From assembly GCF_900112895.1 (NCBI RefSeq), contig NZ_FONL01000020.1:1-32788 (forward strand): a DNA stretch of 32,788 bases. Direction: 5' to 3'. Position 1 is the stretch's first letter, and each line of letters starts with the position of its first letter. The notes under the pieces were generated by a model. The model saw only the letters and a list, made by a program, of their open reading frames with translations. It did not search any database and was not told where the DNA came from. This stretch comes from Succiniclasticum ruminis DSM 9236. Its GTDB lineage: Bacteria; Bacillota; Negativicutes; Acidaminococcales; Acidaminococcaceae. Made by a program: the position numbers and the translations under genes. Of this stretch, positions 14,379-23,793 are shown in pieces.

Positions 14379-16815
14379 GATTTTAAACGGACGCTATGAG
14401 ATCTTAAAATCCGTCGGATTTGGTGGCATGGCTGAAGTGTATCTGGCCAAAGATGTTCTGCTGGACAGGAAGATCGCAGTAAAAGTACTGCGGAAAAAAT
14501 TTTTGGACAACAAGAACCAGTTAGAGCAGTTTAAGCGGGAAGCGCGTTCCGCAGCCCGGCTGATTCATCCGTCCATTGTGACCATCTACGATGTCTGTGA
14601 TGAAGGGGATATCAGCTATATTTTGATGGAATATGTGGAAGGCGTCAGCCTGAAGGCGTTTGAGGAGCAGAACGGACGTATGGACCCGGGTCTTGCCGTA
14701 GCCCTGACAGCGCAGCTGGCTTCAGCATTGGATCATGCCCACAAGCATAACATAATCCACTGCGACATCAAGCCGCAGAATATCGTGCTGACGGAAGCCA
14801 TGGTACCGAAAATCGTTGATTTTGGTATTTCACGGATCGTTTCCAATGAGACCATGGCCTTTACTGCTTCTGTAGTGGGCTCCGTCCATTATTTTTCACC
14901 GGAACAGGCGCAGGGGCTGGCGGTAACGGCGCAGTCGGACATCTATTCCCTGGGTATTGTGTTCTATGAAATGCTGACAGGGAAGGTTCCTTTTGACGGC
15001 AATAATGCTGTCTCCGTGGCCCGCAAACAGGTAGAGGAGCAGGCGCAGCCTTTAAAAGCTTATTGGCCGGAAGCGCCGGATGCGCTGCAGGAGATTATCG
15101 ATAAAGCATTGGCTAAAAATCTTCAGGACCGTTACGCGACAGCCGAGGATATGAAGAACGATCTGATGCGTGTTAAAAACCTGATTTATCCCAGTAAAAA
15201 CAACGAAACGTTCCTGGATCAGACCATACCGTTGCTGGCAATCGCGGCAAATTCCCCGGTAAAGGCTGCAACAGCGGCTGCAGCGGGACCGTCAAAGGCA
15301 CGGTCGCATCCGGAAGAGGAAAAATATCAGACCCTGATTATGAGTTTGCCGAGTTTTCTTACCCGGGAAGTTGATGACGATACCAGTGAATACGGACAAT
15401 TTGAAGAGCCGGAGAGCACAAGAAAAGTTGTGGCGGTAAACGCAGAGCAAAATGTGGCTGATGCCGGCGCGGAAACATCTGAGGCTGCAGCTTTTGGGAC
15501 AGCGGAGGTAGTTGCGGCAATGGGCGCGTCGGAAGCGGAGCAGCAATCCCTGTTTGCAGAAGACACAGATACAGTTCCTGTAACAAAGAAGGCGGAACCG
15601 GGAGACAGACCGGCTGTCAGAGGTGAAGAAACGGATGGCAAACCGGTGGTAATTCCGGTTGGGGATATGAACGGCGCTTCCAAACCGGAAATGCCTTCCC
15701 AGGGGGGAAAACCCGCCGGCTCCGGTTTGTCCGCCACCGGCACGCCTGCAGTTGCTGTGGCGGCTCAGAAGGAAAGTCAGGGTGCGTTGAACACAGAACT
15801 GGAAAGAAATAATGATAAGCCGAAGAAAAAGGCAGGTTTTTTAAAGAAATTATTAGCAGCTATAATTTTGTTGTTTGTGTTGCTTGCGGGAGGGCTTTTC
15901 TATTTCTTTAGTTCTTCCAAGCCTGAAATTGCTGTAGCAGACGTTAACGGTAAACCGGTTGCGGAGGCACAACAAGTATTAGAGGCCCAGGGCTTCAAAG
16001 TCGAGGTTGAGAACAAAGTGGATACCAGCGTCAAACCGGGCACGGTCCTGCGCATGGATCCGGTAGCCGGTATCAGGCGGAAAGAGGGAGCGACCATCAC
16101 CCTGGTTGTTTCCGGCACAGAAAAGACGACGATGGTTCCGAAAGTCGTGGGACTGAAACAGGATCAGGCGGAAAAACTGCTGTCGGAGAAGAACCTGCGT
16201 ATTGAAAAGATTGAGTACAAGTGGGAACAGGACAAGCCGGAAGGCATCATCTTAAGCCAGTCGCCGGAAGAAAAAAGCCAGCTGGGTGAAAACGGCGCGG
16301 TAAACATTGTTATCAACAAAAAAGAAGAAAAGAATGTTGCAGTGCCTGACCTGAAAGGGATGACCCTGGCGGAAGCCAGAAAGAAACTGGAAGATCTGAA
16401 GCTGAAAGTAGAAGTGAGAGAGGAAGACAGCGAAAAGAATAAAGACACGGTAATCGGGATGTCGCCGGAAGTGAACGATACCATTACGGAAGGATCTACG
16501 GTAGTTCTGCTGGTTTCCAATGCGAAAAAGCAGGCCGGTTTCCCGGCTACGCCTGACAAAATCAACAGCAACAGCGGCAAGAGCAATGGCAGCGTGACTG
16601 TGAACAGGACCACCGGGGCCCGGTATGCCGAATTTGTGGTGCCCGGAACCGGAACCCATACGGTGCAGATTGTTTCCAACAACGGCCGGTCGCAAAAAGT
16701 GGAAGTGTCCGGATCCTATAACGGCGGTGTGCGGCTGCGTACAAAGGTTGACAGTGATGTACAGCGTGTCGGCTTCTATGTTGACCACAGGCTGGTAGAG
16801 GAGAAGAGTTGGTAA
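14368..16815 (+). CDS. prkC: PASTA-domain Ser/Thr protein kinase PrkC
   Basis: An 815-residue transmembrane kinase that senses muropeptides or lipid II outside and phosphorylates targets inside. The kinase domain (about 1-270) has the Gly loop GFGGMAEV (17-24), Lys39, catalytic loop HCDIKPQN (131-138) and DFG (151-153). The usual HRD Arg is Cys132. A long Ala/Glu/Pro-rich linker (about 290-485) leads to a single membrane helix (about 493-514). Three PASTA repeats follow (about 519-582, 586-650, 653-718), then an extra C-terminal domain of about 95 residues with beta-strand character (TVQIVSNNGRSQKVEVSG). Most PrkC/Stk1 proteins are about 650 residues, so the linker and tail make this one long. 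The start uses GGAAGGAGGTGG. The stop overlaps the rsgA start by 7 bases. Confidence 0.96.
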   Translation: MVGEILNGRYEILKSVGFGGMAEVYLAKDVLLDRKIAVKVLRKKFLDNKNQLEQFKREARSAARLIHPSIVTIYDVCDEGDISYILMEYVEGVSLKAFEEQNGRMDPGLAVALTAQLASALDHAHKHNIIHCDIKPQNIVLTEAMVPKIVDFGISRIVSNETMAFTASVVGSVHYFSPEQAQGLAVTAQSDIYSLGIVFYEMLTGKVPFDGNNAVSVARKQVEEQAQPLKAYWPEAPDALQEIIDKALAKNLQDRYATAEDMKNDLMRVKNLIYPSKNNETFLDQTIPLLAIAANSPVKAATAAAAGPSKARSHPEEEKYQTLIMSLPSFLTREVDDDTSEYGQFEEPESTRKVVAVNAEQNVADAGAETSEAAAFGTAEVVAAMGASEAEQQSLFAEDTDTVPVTKKAEPGDRPAVRGEETDGKPVVIPVGDMNGASKPEMPSQGGKPAGSGLSATGTPAVAVAAQKESQGALNTELERNNDKPKKKAGFLKKLLAAIILLFVLLAGGLFYFFSSSKPEIAVADVNGKPVAEAQQVLEAQGFKVEVENKVDTSVKPGTVLRMDPVAGIRRKEGATITLVVSGTEKTTMVPKVVGLKQDQAEKLLSEKNLRIEKIEYKWEQDKPEGIILSQSPEEKSQLGENGAVNIVINKKEEKNVAVPDLKGMTLAEARKKLEDLKLKVEVREEDSEKNKDTVIGMSPEVNDTITEGSTVVLLVSNAKKQAGFPATPDKINSNSGKSNGSVTVNRTTGARYAEFVVPGTGTHTVQIVSNNGRSQKVEVSGSYNGGVRLRTKVDSDVQRVGFYVDHRLVEEKSW

Positions 16816-17696
16816 CATCAGGATTGGTAGTTCGGTCTTACAGCGGATACTATTACGTGGATTGTGCCGGCGTTATGATAACCTGTAAGGTCAAAGGGCA
16901 CATGAAACAAAAACGGTTTTCCCTGTGTACCGGCGACCGGGTGCAGCTGGAAGTCAATCCGGATAAGGCGGACGAAGGGATGATCACAGCCATTCTGCCC
17001 CGCCGTAATTATCTGGAAAGGCCTACGGTGGCAAACCTTGACCTGCTGGTGATTACCCTGGCGCTGGTACAGCCGGATTTCAGTTTTCTGATCGCGGATA
17101 AATTGCTGATCCTGGCGGAAGCGGCAACGGTTCCGGTACTGCTGGTACTGACCAAGGCTGATCTGACTGCGGAAGAGCAGAGGGAACGTATTGCTGCGGT
17201 GTATCGGAAGATCGGGTATGAAACCTTTGTGATTTCTTCCAAAACCGGAGAGGGCATTGACGCCCTGCGCAAGCGTCTGGAGGGAAAAGTCACCGCGTTT
17301 GGCGGTCCCAGCGGGGTGGGCAAATCCTCCGCGCTGAATGCGATTCAGCCCGGTGTCCTGCGGACCACAGGGGAGATCAGCACAAAAATCAGCCGGGGGA
17401 AGCATACCACGCGGTATACAGAACTCATACCCTTTAACGGAGGTTACCTGGCCGATACGCCCGGTTTTGGCAATGTACTGATGGAAAATCTTGAACCGGA
17501 AGCGTTGCCGGCCTGTTTTCCCGAGTTCAGACAGTTTGAAGCGGCCTGTAAATTTTCGCCTTGCAGCCATACCCATGAACCGGTTTGCGGCGTCAAGGAT
17601 GCGGTGCGGGAAAACAGGGTTGCTCCTTCCCGTTACGCGTCTTATTTGTCAATCCTGGAAGAGTTAAAAGAAAACAAAGCGAGGAACCGAAGATGA
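16809..17696 (+). CDS. rsgA: Ribosome small-subunit-dependent GTPase RsgA
   Basis: A 295-residue circularly permuted GTPase that checks late 30S subunit maturation. An N-terminal OB fold (about residues 1-68) is followed by the permuted motifs in order: G4 LTKADL (about 114-119), G1 GPSGVGKSSALN (about 165-176), G3 DTPGFGN (about 217-223). A C-terminal zinc motif comes next (CKFSPCSHTHEPVC, about 245-258). The start is TTG at 16809, overlapping the prkC stop (TTGGTAA), with GAGGAGAAG just upstream inside prkC. The stop overlaps the rpe ATG. stp-prkC-rsgA-rpe is a classic Firmicute gene order. Confidence 0.95.
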   Translation: MVTSGLVVRSYSGYYYVDCAGVMITCKVKGHMKQKRFSLCTGDRVQLEVNPDKADEGMITAILPRRNYLERPTVANLDLLVITLALVQPDFSFLIADKLLILAEAATVPVLLVLTKADLTAEEQRERIAAVYRKIGYETFVISSKTGEGIDALRKRLEGKVTAFGGPSGVGKSSALNAIQPGVLRTTGEISTKISRGKHTTRYTELIPFNGGYLADTPGFGNVLMENLEPEALPACFPEFRQFEAACKFSPCSHTHEPVCGVKDAVRENRVAPSRYASYLSILEELKENKARNRR

Positions 17697-18337
17697 TCAA
17701 AATAGCTCCGTCCATATTATCGGCGGATTTTTCCTGCCTGGGAGACGAGATCCGGAAGATAGAAAAGGCCGGCGCCGACTGGGTGCATATTGATGTGATG
17801 GACGGCAATTTTGTGCCGAACCTGACCTTTGGCGCGCCGGTGGTGAAAAAAATCCGGAACGTGACCAGGATGTTTTTCGACTGCCATCTGATGGTAGATC
17901 ATCCGGAAACCTATATTGAGGATTTTGCCGCAGCGGGTGCAGACCAGATCGTGGTGCATGCGGAAGCCACAAAGCATTTGCACCGCTGTATACAGGCCAT
18001 CCATGCCAAAGGGATCAAAGCCGGCGTGGCCTTGAATCCGGCCAGTTCCTTAACTTTGATTGAAGAAATCCTGCCTGATGTGGATATGGTGTTGCTGATG
18101 ACGGTGAACCCGGGGTTCGGCGGCCAGCAGTTTATCTCTACCGTACTGCCGAAGATCAGCCGGCTGCGCCGGATGCTGGACATGGCCGGTTTGCGTACCG
18201 ACATTCAGGTGGACGGCGGCATCAATGCGGAAACGGCCCGGCAGGTTGTGGGGGCCGGGGCGACCGTACTTGTTGCGGGTTCGTACGTGTACGGGGCGAA
18301 GGACGTGAACGCCGCGATAAAGAGTTTACGCGGGTAA
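17693..18337 (+). CDS. rpe: Ribulose-phosphate 3-epimerase
   Basis: A 214-residue TIM-barrel metalloenzyme that interconverts ribulose 5-phosphate and xylulose 5-phosphate in the pentose phosphate pathway. IKIAPSILSADF at the N-terminus, HIDVMDGNFVPNLTFG (metal His and catalytic Asp), FDCHLMV, MTVNPGFGGQ and QVDGGI (second catalytic Asp, then the phosphate site) are all present. I take ATG 17693, which forms an ATGA overlap with the rsgA stop and has GAGGAA about 8 bases upstream; the frame stays open further upstream, but that portion overlaps rsgA. Its product pool also supplies ribulose 5-phosphate for RibB in the riboflavin genes downstream, although those have their own promoter. Confidence 0.96.
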   Translation: MIKIAPSILSADFSCLGDEIRKIEKAGADWVHIDVMDGNFVPNLTFGAPVVKKIRNVTRMFFDCHLMVDHPETYIEDFAAAGADQIVVHAEATKHLHRCIQAIHAKGIKAGVALNPASSLTLIEEILPDVDMVLLMTVNPGFGGQQFISTVLPKISRLRRMLDMAGLRTDIQVDGGINAETARQVVGAGATVLVAGSYVYGAKDVNAAIKSLRG

Positions 18338-18408
18338 GGCTTTGTAAAAAATCTTTTGAAATTATACTGTCAAGGGGCAACGCTTTTGCATGAAAGCAGG
18401 CGGTACGA

Positions 18409-18437
18409 TTGACAGACGCGTGATTTCATATTAAACT
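18409..18437 (+). promoter_or_regulatory. Sigma-A promoter of the riboflavin operon
   Basis: TTGACA (18409-18414), a 17-base spacer and TAAACT (18432-18437). Transcription would begin around 18444, just before the riboswitch at 18451. Confidence 0.75.
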
Positions 18438-18450
18438 ATATAACGAAAAC

Positions 18451-18599
18451 AGTCTTTGGGGCAGGGTGAATGTGTCCGGCGGATCCGGCGCATAATTCCC
18501 AACCGGCGGTACAGTCCGCGAGCCGACAGCGCCTGGTGCGCCGACGCACGATCCGGTGTGATTCCGGAACCGACAGTATAGTCTGGATGAGAAAAGACT
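18451..18599 (+). promoter_or_regulatory. FMN riboswitch (RFN element)
   Basis: This is the conserved RFN aptamer. P1 is AGTCTTT (18451-18457) pairing with AAAGACT (18593-18599). GGGGCAGGGTGAA follows P1, then the highly conserved stretch from ATTCCCAACCGGCGGT (18495 on) through AGTCCGCGAGCC, then GATTCCGGAACCGACAGTATAGTC and GGATGAGA. The element binds FMN and, with the terminator 20 bases downstream, should switch off rib transcription when FMN is plentiful. Confidence 0.95.
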
Positions 18600-18619
18600 T
18601 GTATGGGAGAACTGTCTTG

Positions 18620-18661
18620 CCATAGGAAATGCCTCTGGACGTTTCCTATGGTTTTTTGTTT
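18620..18661 (+). terminator. Expression-platform terminator of the FMN riboswitch
   Basis: CCATAGGAAA (18620-18629) pairs perfectly with TTTCCTATGG (18642-18651), followed by TTTTTTGTTTT. Placed between the aptamer and ribD, it is the likely premature terminator formed when FMN is bound. Confidence 0.9.
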
Positions 18662-18674
18662 TGGGGAGTTTGCC

Positions 18675-19772
18675 ATGTCTGACTATGAGTATTATATGCG
18701 CAGGGCTTTGGAACTTGCCGGAAGGGCGGAAGGCTGTACCAGTCCCAATCCCATGGTGGGCTGTGTGATTGCCGACGCAGATGGAAAGATAGCCGGCGAA
18801 GGCTGGCACCATAAGGCGGGGACGCCTCATGCGGAAGTGAACGCCATCGCGGACATGAAGGCGAAGCAACGGCAGGGCCACACCGCGTTTGTTACGCTGG
18901 AACCCTGCTCCCACTGGGGACGGACCGGCCCCTGCTGTGAAGCGCTGATCAAAGCAGGCATCAAACGGGTGGTGGCGGCCATGGAAGACCCGAATCCCAA
19001 AGTGGCGGGCAACGGGTTTCGCCGTTTGCGGGAAGCTGGCGTAGAGGTTATTACGGGCGTCTGCGAAAAAGAAGCAAGGCGTCTGAATGAACACTTTTTA
19101 CTGTGGATTACCCAAAACCGTCCCTTTGTCAGTCTGAAATTTGCGGAGACGCTGGACGGCAAACTGGCCACCTCTGCCAGGGATTCCCATTTCGTGACGG
19201 GGCAGGAGGCGCATACGTACAGTCATTACCTGCGTAAAATCCACGACGCGATCCTGGTTGGCATCGGTACGGTACTGGATGATGATCCGGAACTGACCAC
19301 AAGGCTGGTGGAGGGAAAAAATCCTGTCCGCATCGTGTTGGACAGCAGGGCTGGGATACCCCTGACTGCAAAGGTGCTGCAGGGAGATGCGAAGACGGTA
19401 GTGGTTACCGGCCCGAAAGCGGATGCAGATACATGCGATAAGTTGCAGCGCCTGAAAAATGTGGAAGTAGTAACTCTTCCCTGTGAGAATGGCAAAATTT
19501 CGCTTTCTGCTTTGCTGCAGTCCTTATATGAGCATGAGATTACGTCTGTTTTGGTGGAAGGCGGCAGCGAAGTGCTGGGTTCGTTTTTGGACAGTCAGAT
19601 TGCTGACCGGGTCTACGCCTTTATTGCGCCGAAACTGGTGGGAGGGAAAAATGCACTGCCTTCCGTTGGAGGCAGGGGCATTGAGCGGATGTCCCAATGC
19701 GCAACGGTTGTGGAACCGGAACTGCTGCCCCTGGGGAAAGACTGGCTGATCACCGGCAGGGTAATGTTTTAA
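18675..19772 (+). CDS. ribD: Bifunctional riboflavin deaminase/reductase RibD
   Basis: A 365-residue enzyme for the second and third steps of riboflavin synthesis: deamination of the pyrimidine from GTP cyclohydrolase II, then reduction of the ribosyl side chain. The N-terminal cytidine-deaminase-like domain has the zinc motifs HAEVNAI (about residues 52-58) and PCSHWGRTGPCC (about 78-89). The C-terminal dihydrofolate-reductase-like domain starts near SLKFAETLDGK (about 152). The start is the ATG at 18675, preceded by GGGGAG; the open frame upstream of it runs into the terminator hairpin. It is the first gene after the FMN riboswitch. Confidence 0.97.
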   Translation: MSDYEYYMRRALELAGRAEGCTSPNPMVGCVIADADGKIAGEGWHHKAGTPHAEVNAIADMKAKQRQGHTAFVTLEPCSHWGRTGPCCEALIKAGIKRVVAAMEDPNPKVAGNGFRRLREAGVEVITGVCEKEARRLNEHFLLWITQNRPFVSLKFAETLDGKLATSARDSHFVTGQEAHTYSHYLRKIHDAILVGIGTVLDDDPELTTRLVEGKNPVRIVLDSRAGIPLTAKVLQGDAKTVVVTGPKADADTCDKLQRLKNVEVVTLPCENGKISLSALLQSLYEHEITSVLVEGGSEVLGSFLDSQIADRVYAFIAPKLVGGKNALPSVGGRGIERMSQCATVVEPELLPLGKDWLITGRVMF

Positions 19773-19817
19773 ATGAATCATAAATAATCATTATAGATTG
19801 TAAAGAGAGGATGTATC

Positions 19818-20510
19818 ATGTTTACGGGTTTAATTGCCGCCCTTGGCACGGTGGAACGCCTGGCGGAAGGAAGTACAAACTGCCGGCTGACGGTTCGCGC
19901 TCCCCAATTGCTGTCCGGTGTGAAAATCGGGGACAGTATTGCAGTGAACGGTGTCTGTTTAACGGTAGTGCATCTCCGGGGCGATACCTTTACAGCGGAC
20001 GTGATGCCGGAAACTGTGCGCAGGACCACGCTGCACCTGCTGCAGCCGGGGGACCGGGTGAATCTGGAAAAAGCGCTTCGTCCCACGGATGGTCTGGACG
20101 GGCATATCGTGCAGGGACATGTGGAAGGCGTGGGAACGATTCAGCAGATCATTCCGGAAGGCAATGCCCGGGTGTACCGGATCCAGGCGCCCGGGGAACT
20201 GCTTCGCTACATCGTGGAGAAAGGTTCCATCGCCGTGGACGGCATCAGCCTGACGGTGACGGAAGCCGATGATTCGGGCTTCGGTGTTTCCCTGATTCCC
20301 CATACGGCGAAGATGACCACGCTGGGTTATAAAAGCGCTGGCGATGCCGTCAATCTGGAAACAGATATCCTGGCCCGGTACGTGGAGAAAATGCTGGGGA
20401 TGGATAAAAAGGGGAACGGTTTTTCGGGCCGGCATAAGCCGGGTGCTGCTGAGAACGAAAATTCAGAACCGGAATTAACGGAAGAGTTTTTGCTGAAACA
20501 CGGATTTTAG
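19818..20510 (+). CDS. ribE: Riboflavin synthase alpha chain
   Basis: A 230-residue trimeric enzyme that converts two molecules of 6,7-dimethyl-8-ribityllumazine into riboflavin. It is two tandem lumazine-binding barrels. The first starts [12 protein letters not shown] and includes [13 protein letters not shown]; the second includes [13 protein letters not shown] and [14 protein letters not shown] basic, Glu-rich tail (about residues 195-230) extends slightly beyond the usual 200-215. GAGAGGATG precedes the ATG. It lies second in the operon, 45 bases after ribD and 13 before ribBA. It is also named ribC in some species. Confidence 0.96.
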   Translation: MFTGLIAALGTVERLAEGSTNCRLTVRAPQLLSGVKIGDSIAVNGVCLTVVHLRGDTFTADVMPETVRRTTLHLLQPGDRVNLEKALRPTDGLDGHIVQGHVEGVGTIQQIIPEGNARVYRIQAPGELLRYIVEKGSIAVDGISLTVTEADDSGFGVSLIPHTAKMTTLGYKSAGDAVNLETDILARYVEKMLGMDKKGNGFSGRHKPGAAENENSEPELTEEFLLKHGF

Positions 20511-20523
20511 GGAGCTGTTTTCC

Positions 20524-21798
20524 ATGAAAGGCGGAATGGAGAAAGAAATGAAAGACTTTACATTCAACACGATTGAAGAAGCCATCGCTGCCATCAAGGC
20601 AGGGAAGATGGTGCTGGTAACCGATGATGAGGACCGGGAAAACGAAGGCGACCTGATCATGGCGGCCCAGTTCTGTACAGGGGAGTCCATCAATTTTATG
20701 GCAAAGGAAGCCCGGGGCCTCATCTGTATGCCGGCCGATGCCGAAATCATGGACAAGCTGCAGTTCGGCGCTATGGTTTCCCACAATACGGACAATCATG
20801 AAACGGCTTTTTCCGTTTCCATCGATCACGTGGATACTACGACGGGCATTTCGGCTTACGAGCGGGCTTATACCATGAAAAAAGTAACGGAACCCGGTGC
20901 CCAGGCCATGGATTTCCGGCGGCCGGGCCATGTGTTCCCGCTGCGCAGCCGTAAAGGCGGGGTGCTGGTGCGGACCGGGCACACGGAAACCACCACGGAC
21001 TTGTGCAGGCTGGCGGGCCTGACACCGGTAGGCATCTGTTGCGAAATTATGGATGAAGACGGCCATATGATGCGCACACCCCAGCTGATTGAATTCGCGA
21101 AGAAACACAATCTGGTGTTCGTAACGGTGGCCTCGCTGGTGGCGTACCGCAAGCAGCATGAAAAGATGGTGCACCGGGTGGCGGAGGCAAAGCTGCCTTC
21201 CAAATTCGGCACCTTTAAAATTATCGCCTATGAAAACGATTTGGACGACTTATGCCACATCGCCCTGGTCAAGGGAGAGGTTGCAGGGAAAAAAGACGTG
21301 ATGGTGCGGGTTCATTCGGAATGCCTCACCGGTGACGCATTCGGCAGCCTGCGCTGCGACTGCGGCGACCAGCTGGCTTCCGCCCTGCGCATGATTGAAA
21401 AAGAAGGCTGCGGCGTTGTGGTCTATATGCGACAGGAAGGCCGGGGCATCGGGCTGGCCAATAAGATTCGGGCTTATGCGCTGCAGGAGCAGGGACTGGA
21501 TACCGTGGAAGCCAATGTGCGGCTGGGATTTGCCCCGGACCTGCGGGACTACGGCATGGGCGCCCAGATTTTATCGGACCTGGGTCTCACCAGTGTGCGG
21601 CTTATTACCAACAATCCGGCAAAACGGGCCGGTTTATCCGGTTACGGCATCACGGTCACCGGACGTGTACCCATTGAAATTGCACCCAATCAGTACAATG
21701 AGTTTTACCTGGAAACGAAAGAAAATAAAATGGGGCATGAATTGTCGGACCTGCATCTGGGGTGCGGCTGCGGGAAAGGAAAACCGTCATCTGAATGA
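20524..21798 (+). CDS. ribBA: Bifunctional DHBP synthase / GTP cyclohydrolase II RibBA
   Basis: A 424-residue fusion catalysing the two entry reactions of riboflavin synthesis. The N-terminal 3,4-dihydroxy-2-butanone-4-phosphate synthase domain (to about residue 210) has the acidic loop [12 protein letters not shown] and the RPGHVFPL signature. The C-terminal GTP cyclohydrolase II domain has zinc-site cysteines in [17 protein letters not shown] (about 267-283) and [12 protein letters not shown]. The tail GCGCGKG is cysteine-rich. The start at 20524 follows GGGAGC; in-frame ATGs at 20539 and 20551 are alternatives. RibA and RibB being fused is usual in Firmicutes. Confidence 0.97.
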   Translation: MKGGMEKEMKDFTFNTIEEAIAAIKAGKMVLVTDDEDRENEGDLIMAAQFCTGESINFMAKEARGLICMPADAEIMDKLQFGAMVSHNTDNHETAFSVSIDHVDTTTGISAYERAYTMKKVTEPGAQAMDFRRPGHVFPLRSRKGGVLVRTGHTETTTDLCRLAGLTPVGICCEIMDEDGHMMRTPQLIEFAKKHNLVFVTVASLVAYRKQHEKMVHRVAEAKLPSKFGTFKIIAYENDLDDLCHIALVKGEVAGKKDVMVRVHSECLTGDAFGSLRCDCGDQLASALRMIEKEGCGVVVYMRQEGRGIGLANKIRAYALQEQGLDTVEANVRLGFAPDLRDYGMGAQILSDLGLTSVRLITNNPAKRAGLSGYGITVTGRVPIEIAPNQYNEFYLETKENKMGHELSDLHLGCGCGKGKPSSE

Positions 21799-21876
21799 TA
21801 ACAGGGAGCGTCATCAGGTAACTTTGCAATAGTTAAAATTTTTATAAATAAACACTGAATAACAGGAGGTTGACAA

Positions 21877-22338
21877 ATGAAAACACTGGAAGGTATGTTA
21901 TCGGCAAAAGGATTGAAGCTGGCGATTGTAGTTTCCCGGTTTAACGAATTTATCACCAGCAAATTGTTGGGCGGCGCGGAAGACGCCATCCGCCGCACAG
22001 GGGGCAACACTGAAGAGGTGGTTCTGGTCTGGGTGCCCGGGGCATATGAGATTCCCCTGGCTGCGCAGAAACTGGCGGAAAGCGGAAAGTTTGACGCAGT
22101 GATTGCGCTGGGAGCGGTCATCCGCGGTTCCACTCCGCATTTTGATTATGTCTGCGCGGAAGCGGCCAAGGGTGTGGCCCAGGCGTCCATGAAGACCGGC
22201 GTGCCGGTGGCGTTCGGAATTCTGACTACGGAAAATATCCAGCAGGCCGTGGAGCGTGCCGGAACCAAAGCAGGGAATAAGGGCTATGACGCAGCCATGA
22301 GCGCGATCGAAATGGTCAACCTGTTCAAGAAATTATAA
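21877..22338 (+). CDS. ribH: 6,7-dimethyl-8-ribityllumazine synthase
   Basis: A 153-residue enzyme that joins the pyrimidine from RibD with DHBP from RibB to form the lumazine, often as a 60-subunit shell. Signatures are [15 protein letters not shown] (substrate-binding Phe), [28 protein letters not shown] with the catalytic His, and [12 protein letters not shown]. The ribosome binding site ACAGGAGG is strong. It completes the pathway ribD-ribE-ribBA-ribH under one FMN riboswitch. Confidence 0.97.
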   Translation: MKTLEGMLSAKGLKLAIVVSRFNEFITSKLLGGAEDAIRRTGGNTEEVVLVWVPGAYEIPLAAQKLAESGKFDAVIALGAVIRGSTPHFDYVCAEAAKGVAQASMKTGVPVAFGILTTENIQQAVERAGTKAGNKGYDAAMSAIEMVNLFKKL

Positions 22339-22363
22339 AACAGAGTTACGATAAGGGATTACC

Positions 22364-23296
22364 ATGGAAGAAATCAAAACGAATACAGTTGATAAAACCG
22401 AAGATAAAACTGCCAAAGCAAAATTTGCCGGCGAAGCGGATATCCTGACCCGCGCTACTGTGGGGGATGCGCGCATCTACGTTGCTCGGACCACCCGTCT
22501 GGTACGCAAGCTGTCCCTGCGCCATAAGGCGTCCCATCTGGCCACCGCAGCCCTGGGACGTACCGTGACCGGTGCACTGTTGCTGGCGGCCACCATGAAA
22601 AATGAAGAAGGGGTAGGCATAAAAGTTTCCGGCGACGGACCGATCCAGGGCATCACGGGAGAAGCACAGGGAGGCATTGCCCGGGGTTATGTGGGCAACC
22701 CGGATGTGTATCTGCCGCCGAAAAACGGACATCTTGATGTTGGCGGCGCAGTTGGCAACGGCACTATTTCCGTGACCCGATACACAGCCGGCGCGAAACC
22801 TTTTACGGGAACAGCGGAACTGGTGGACGGCGAGATTGCCGACGATCTGACAAGATATCTTTACACCTCCGAACAGACGCCGTCTTCTGTAGGTCTGGGC
22901 GTACTGGTGGACGAAACAGGCGATGTGCAGGCGGCAGGGGGCTGGTTCATCCAGGCGCTGCCCAACTGCAGTGAAGAAACGTTGGAACAGCTGGACAAAA
23001 ATGTGCGGCATACGCCTTATGTTTCCAGTCTCATCGATATGGGCTTTACCCCGGAGCGGATCATTCAGATGCTGGGAAAAGATATGAAAGTGGAGATACT
23101 GGACAGCTATCCGCTGCATTTCGGCTGCCGCTGCAGCCGGGAGCGGGTAGAAGGCGTCCTGCAGACCCTGCCGAAAAAAGAGCTGAACCAGCTGGCGGAG
23201 GATGAGAAAACCGAAATTACCTGTCCGTACTGCAATGCAAGATATGAGTTCTCCCGGGAAGAGATAAAAAAACTTGCGCAAAAGGCAAAAAAATAG
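22364..23296 (+). CDS. hslO: Redox-regulated chaperone Hsp33
   Basis: A 310-residue cytosolic holdase that is activated when its zinc centre is oxidised. The C-terminal redox switch is complete: CRCS (CXC, about residues 256-259) and CPYC (CXXC, about 287-290). The N-terminal domain carries TRLVRKLSLRHKASHLATAA and GDGPIQGITGEAQG, typical of Hsp33. The first about 25 residues are a charged Lys/Thr-rich extension before the family start; an in-frame alternative methionine is not evident. It follows ribH by 25 bases with no visible terminator, so it probably shares the FMN-controlled transcript. Confidence 0.93.
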   Translation: MEEIKTNTVDKTEDKTAKAKFAGEADILTRATVGDARIYVARTTRLVRKLSLRHKASHLATAALGRTVTGALLLAATMKNEEGVGIKVSGDGPIQGITGEAQGGIARGYVGNPDVYLPPKNGHLDVGGAVGNGTISVTRYTAGAKPFTGTAELVDGEIADDLTRYLYTSEQTPSSVGLGVLVDETGDVQAAGGWFIQALPNCSEETLEQLDKNVRHTPYVSSLIDMGFTPERIIQMLGKDMKVEILDSYPLHFGCRCSRERVEGVLQTLPKKELNQLAEDEKTEITCPYCNARYEFSREEIKKLAQKAKK

Positions 23297-23311
23297 AAAG
23301 AGGGGAATACC

Positions 23312-23725
23312 ATGCTGAATCAGATTTCATTGTTTGCAGCCAACACGAAAGGCGCGTTAAGTAAAATAACAGGCGTGCTGGCTCAGTCAGATGTTAATAT
23401 TTATACGATGCTGGCGACGGACAGTGCGGAGTTCGGCATTGTCCGGCTGATCGTTGACAAATCCGAAGAGGCAAAGTCCGCTTTGGAAAAAGCCGGCTAC
23501 CAGTGCCGGCTGGACAAAGTCCTTGCCATTGACATGGCTTCGGACAAGCCGGGCACCCTGAACCGGATCCTTTCCGATCTGCAGAATGCCAATGTGATGA
23601 TCCGCTATCTGTACATTTCCTTTGACCGCAGCGACAGCACGCCGATTGCGGTGTTCTGTACCGATGAACCGGAAACGGAAACGTTCCTACGGGGCAAAGG
23701 CTACCGGCTGCTGGACCGTTTTTGA
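23312..23725 (+). CDS. Tandem ACT-domain protein
   Basis: A 137-residue protein made of two ACT domains (about residues 1-65 and 70-137), the small ligand-binding fold used for amino-acid sensing. Both copies start with a Gly-containing loop (ANTKGALSKITGVL, SDKPGTLNRILSDL) where the ligand usually binds. It has no catalytic domain. Family members are annotated only as ACT-domain or amino-acid-binding proteins. It follows hslO by 15 bases with AGAGGGG before the ATG. It is convergent with the DAHP synthase gene across a shared terminator. That makes a role in sensing aromatic amino acids tempting, but position is the only support for it. Confidence 0.85.
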   Translation: MLNQISLFAANTKGALSKITGVLAQSDVNIYTMLATDSAEFGIVRLIVDKSEEAKSALEKAGYQCRLDKVLAIDMASDKPGTLNRILSDLQNANVMIRYLYISFDRSDSTPIAVFCTDEPETETFLRGKGYRLLDRF

Positions 23726-23793
23726 TAGTTCCGGATATGAAAGTGGCTGAAGAAGCGAAGGCCGGCAGGGCTTGTTTCCTTAAGCCTTTATAA

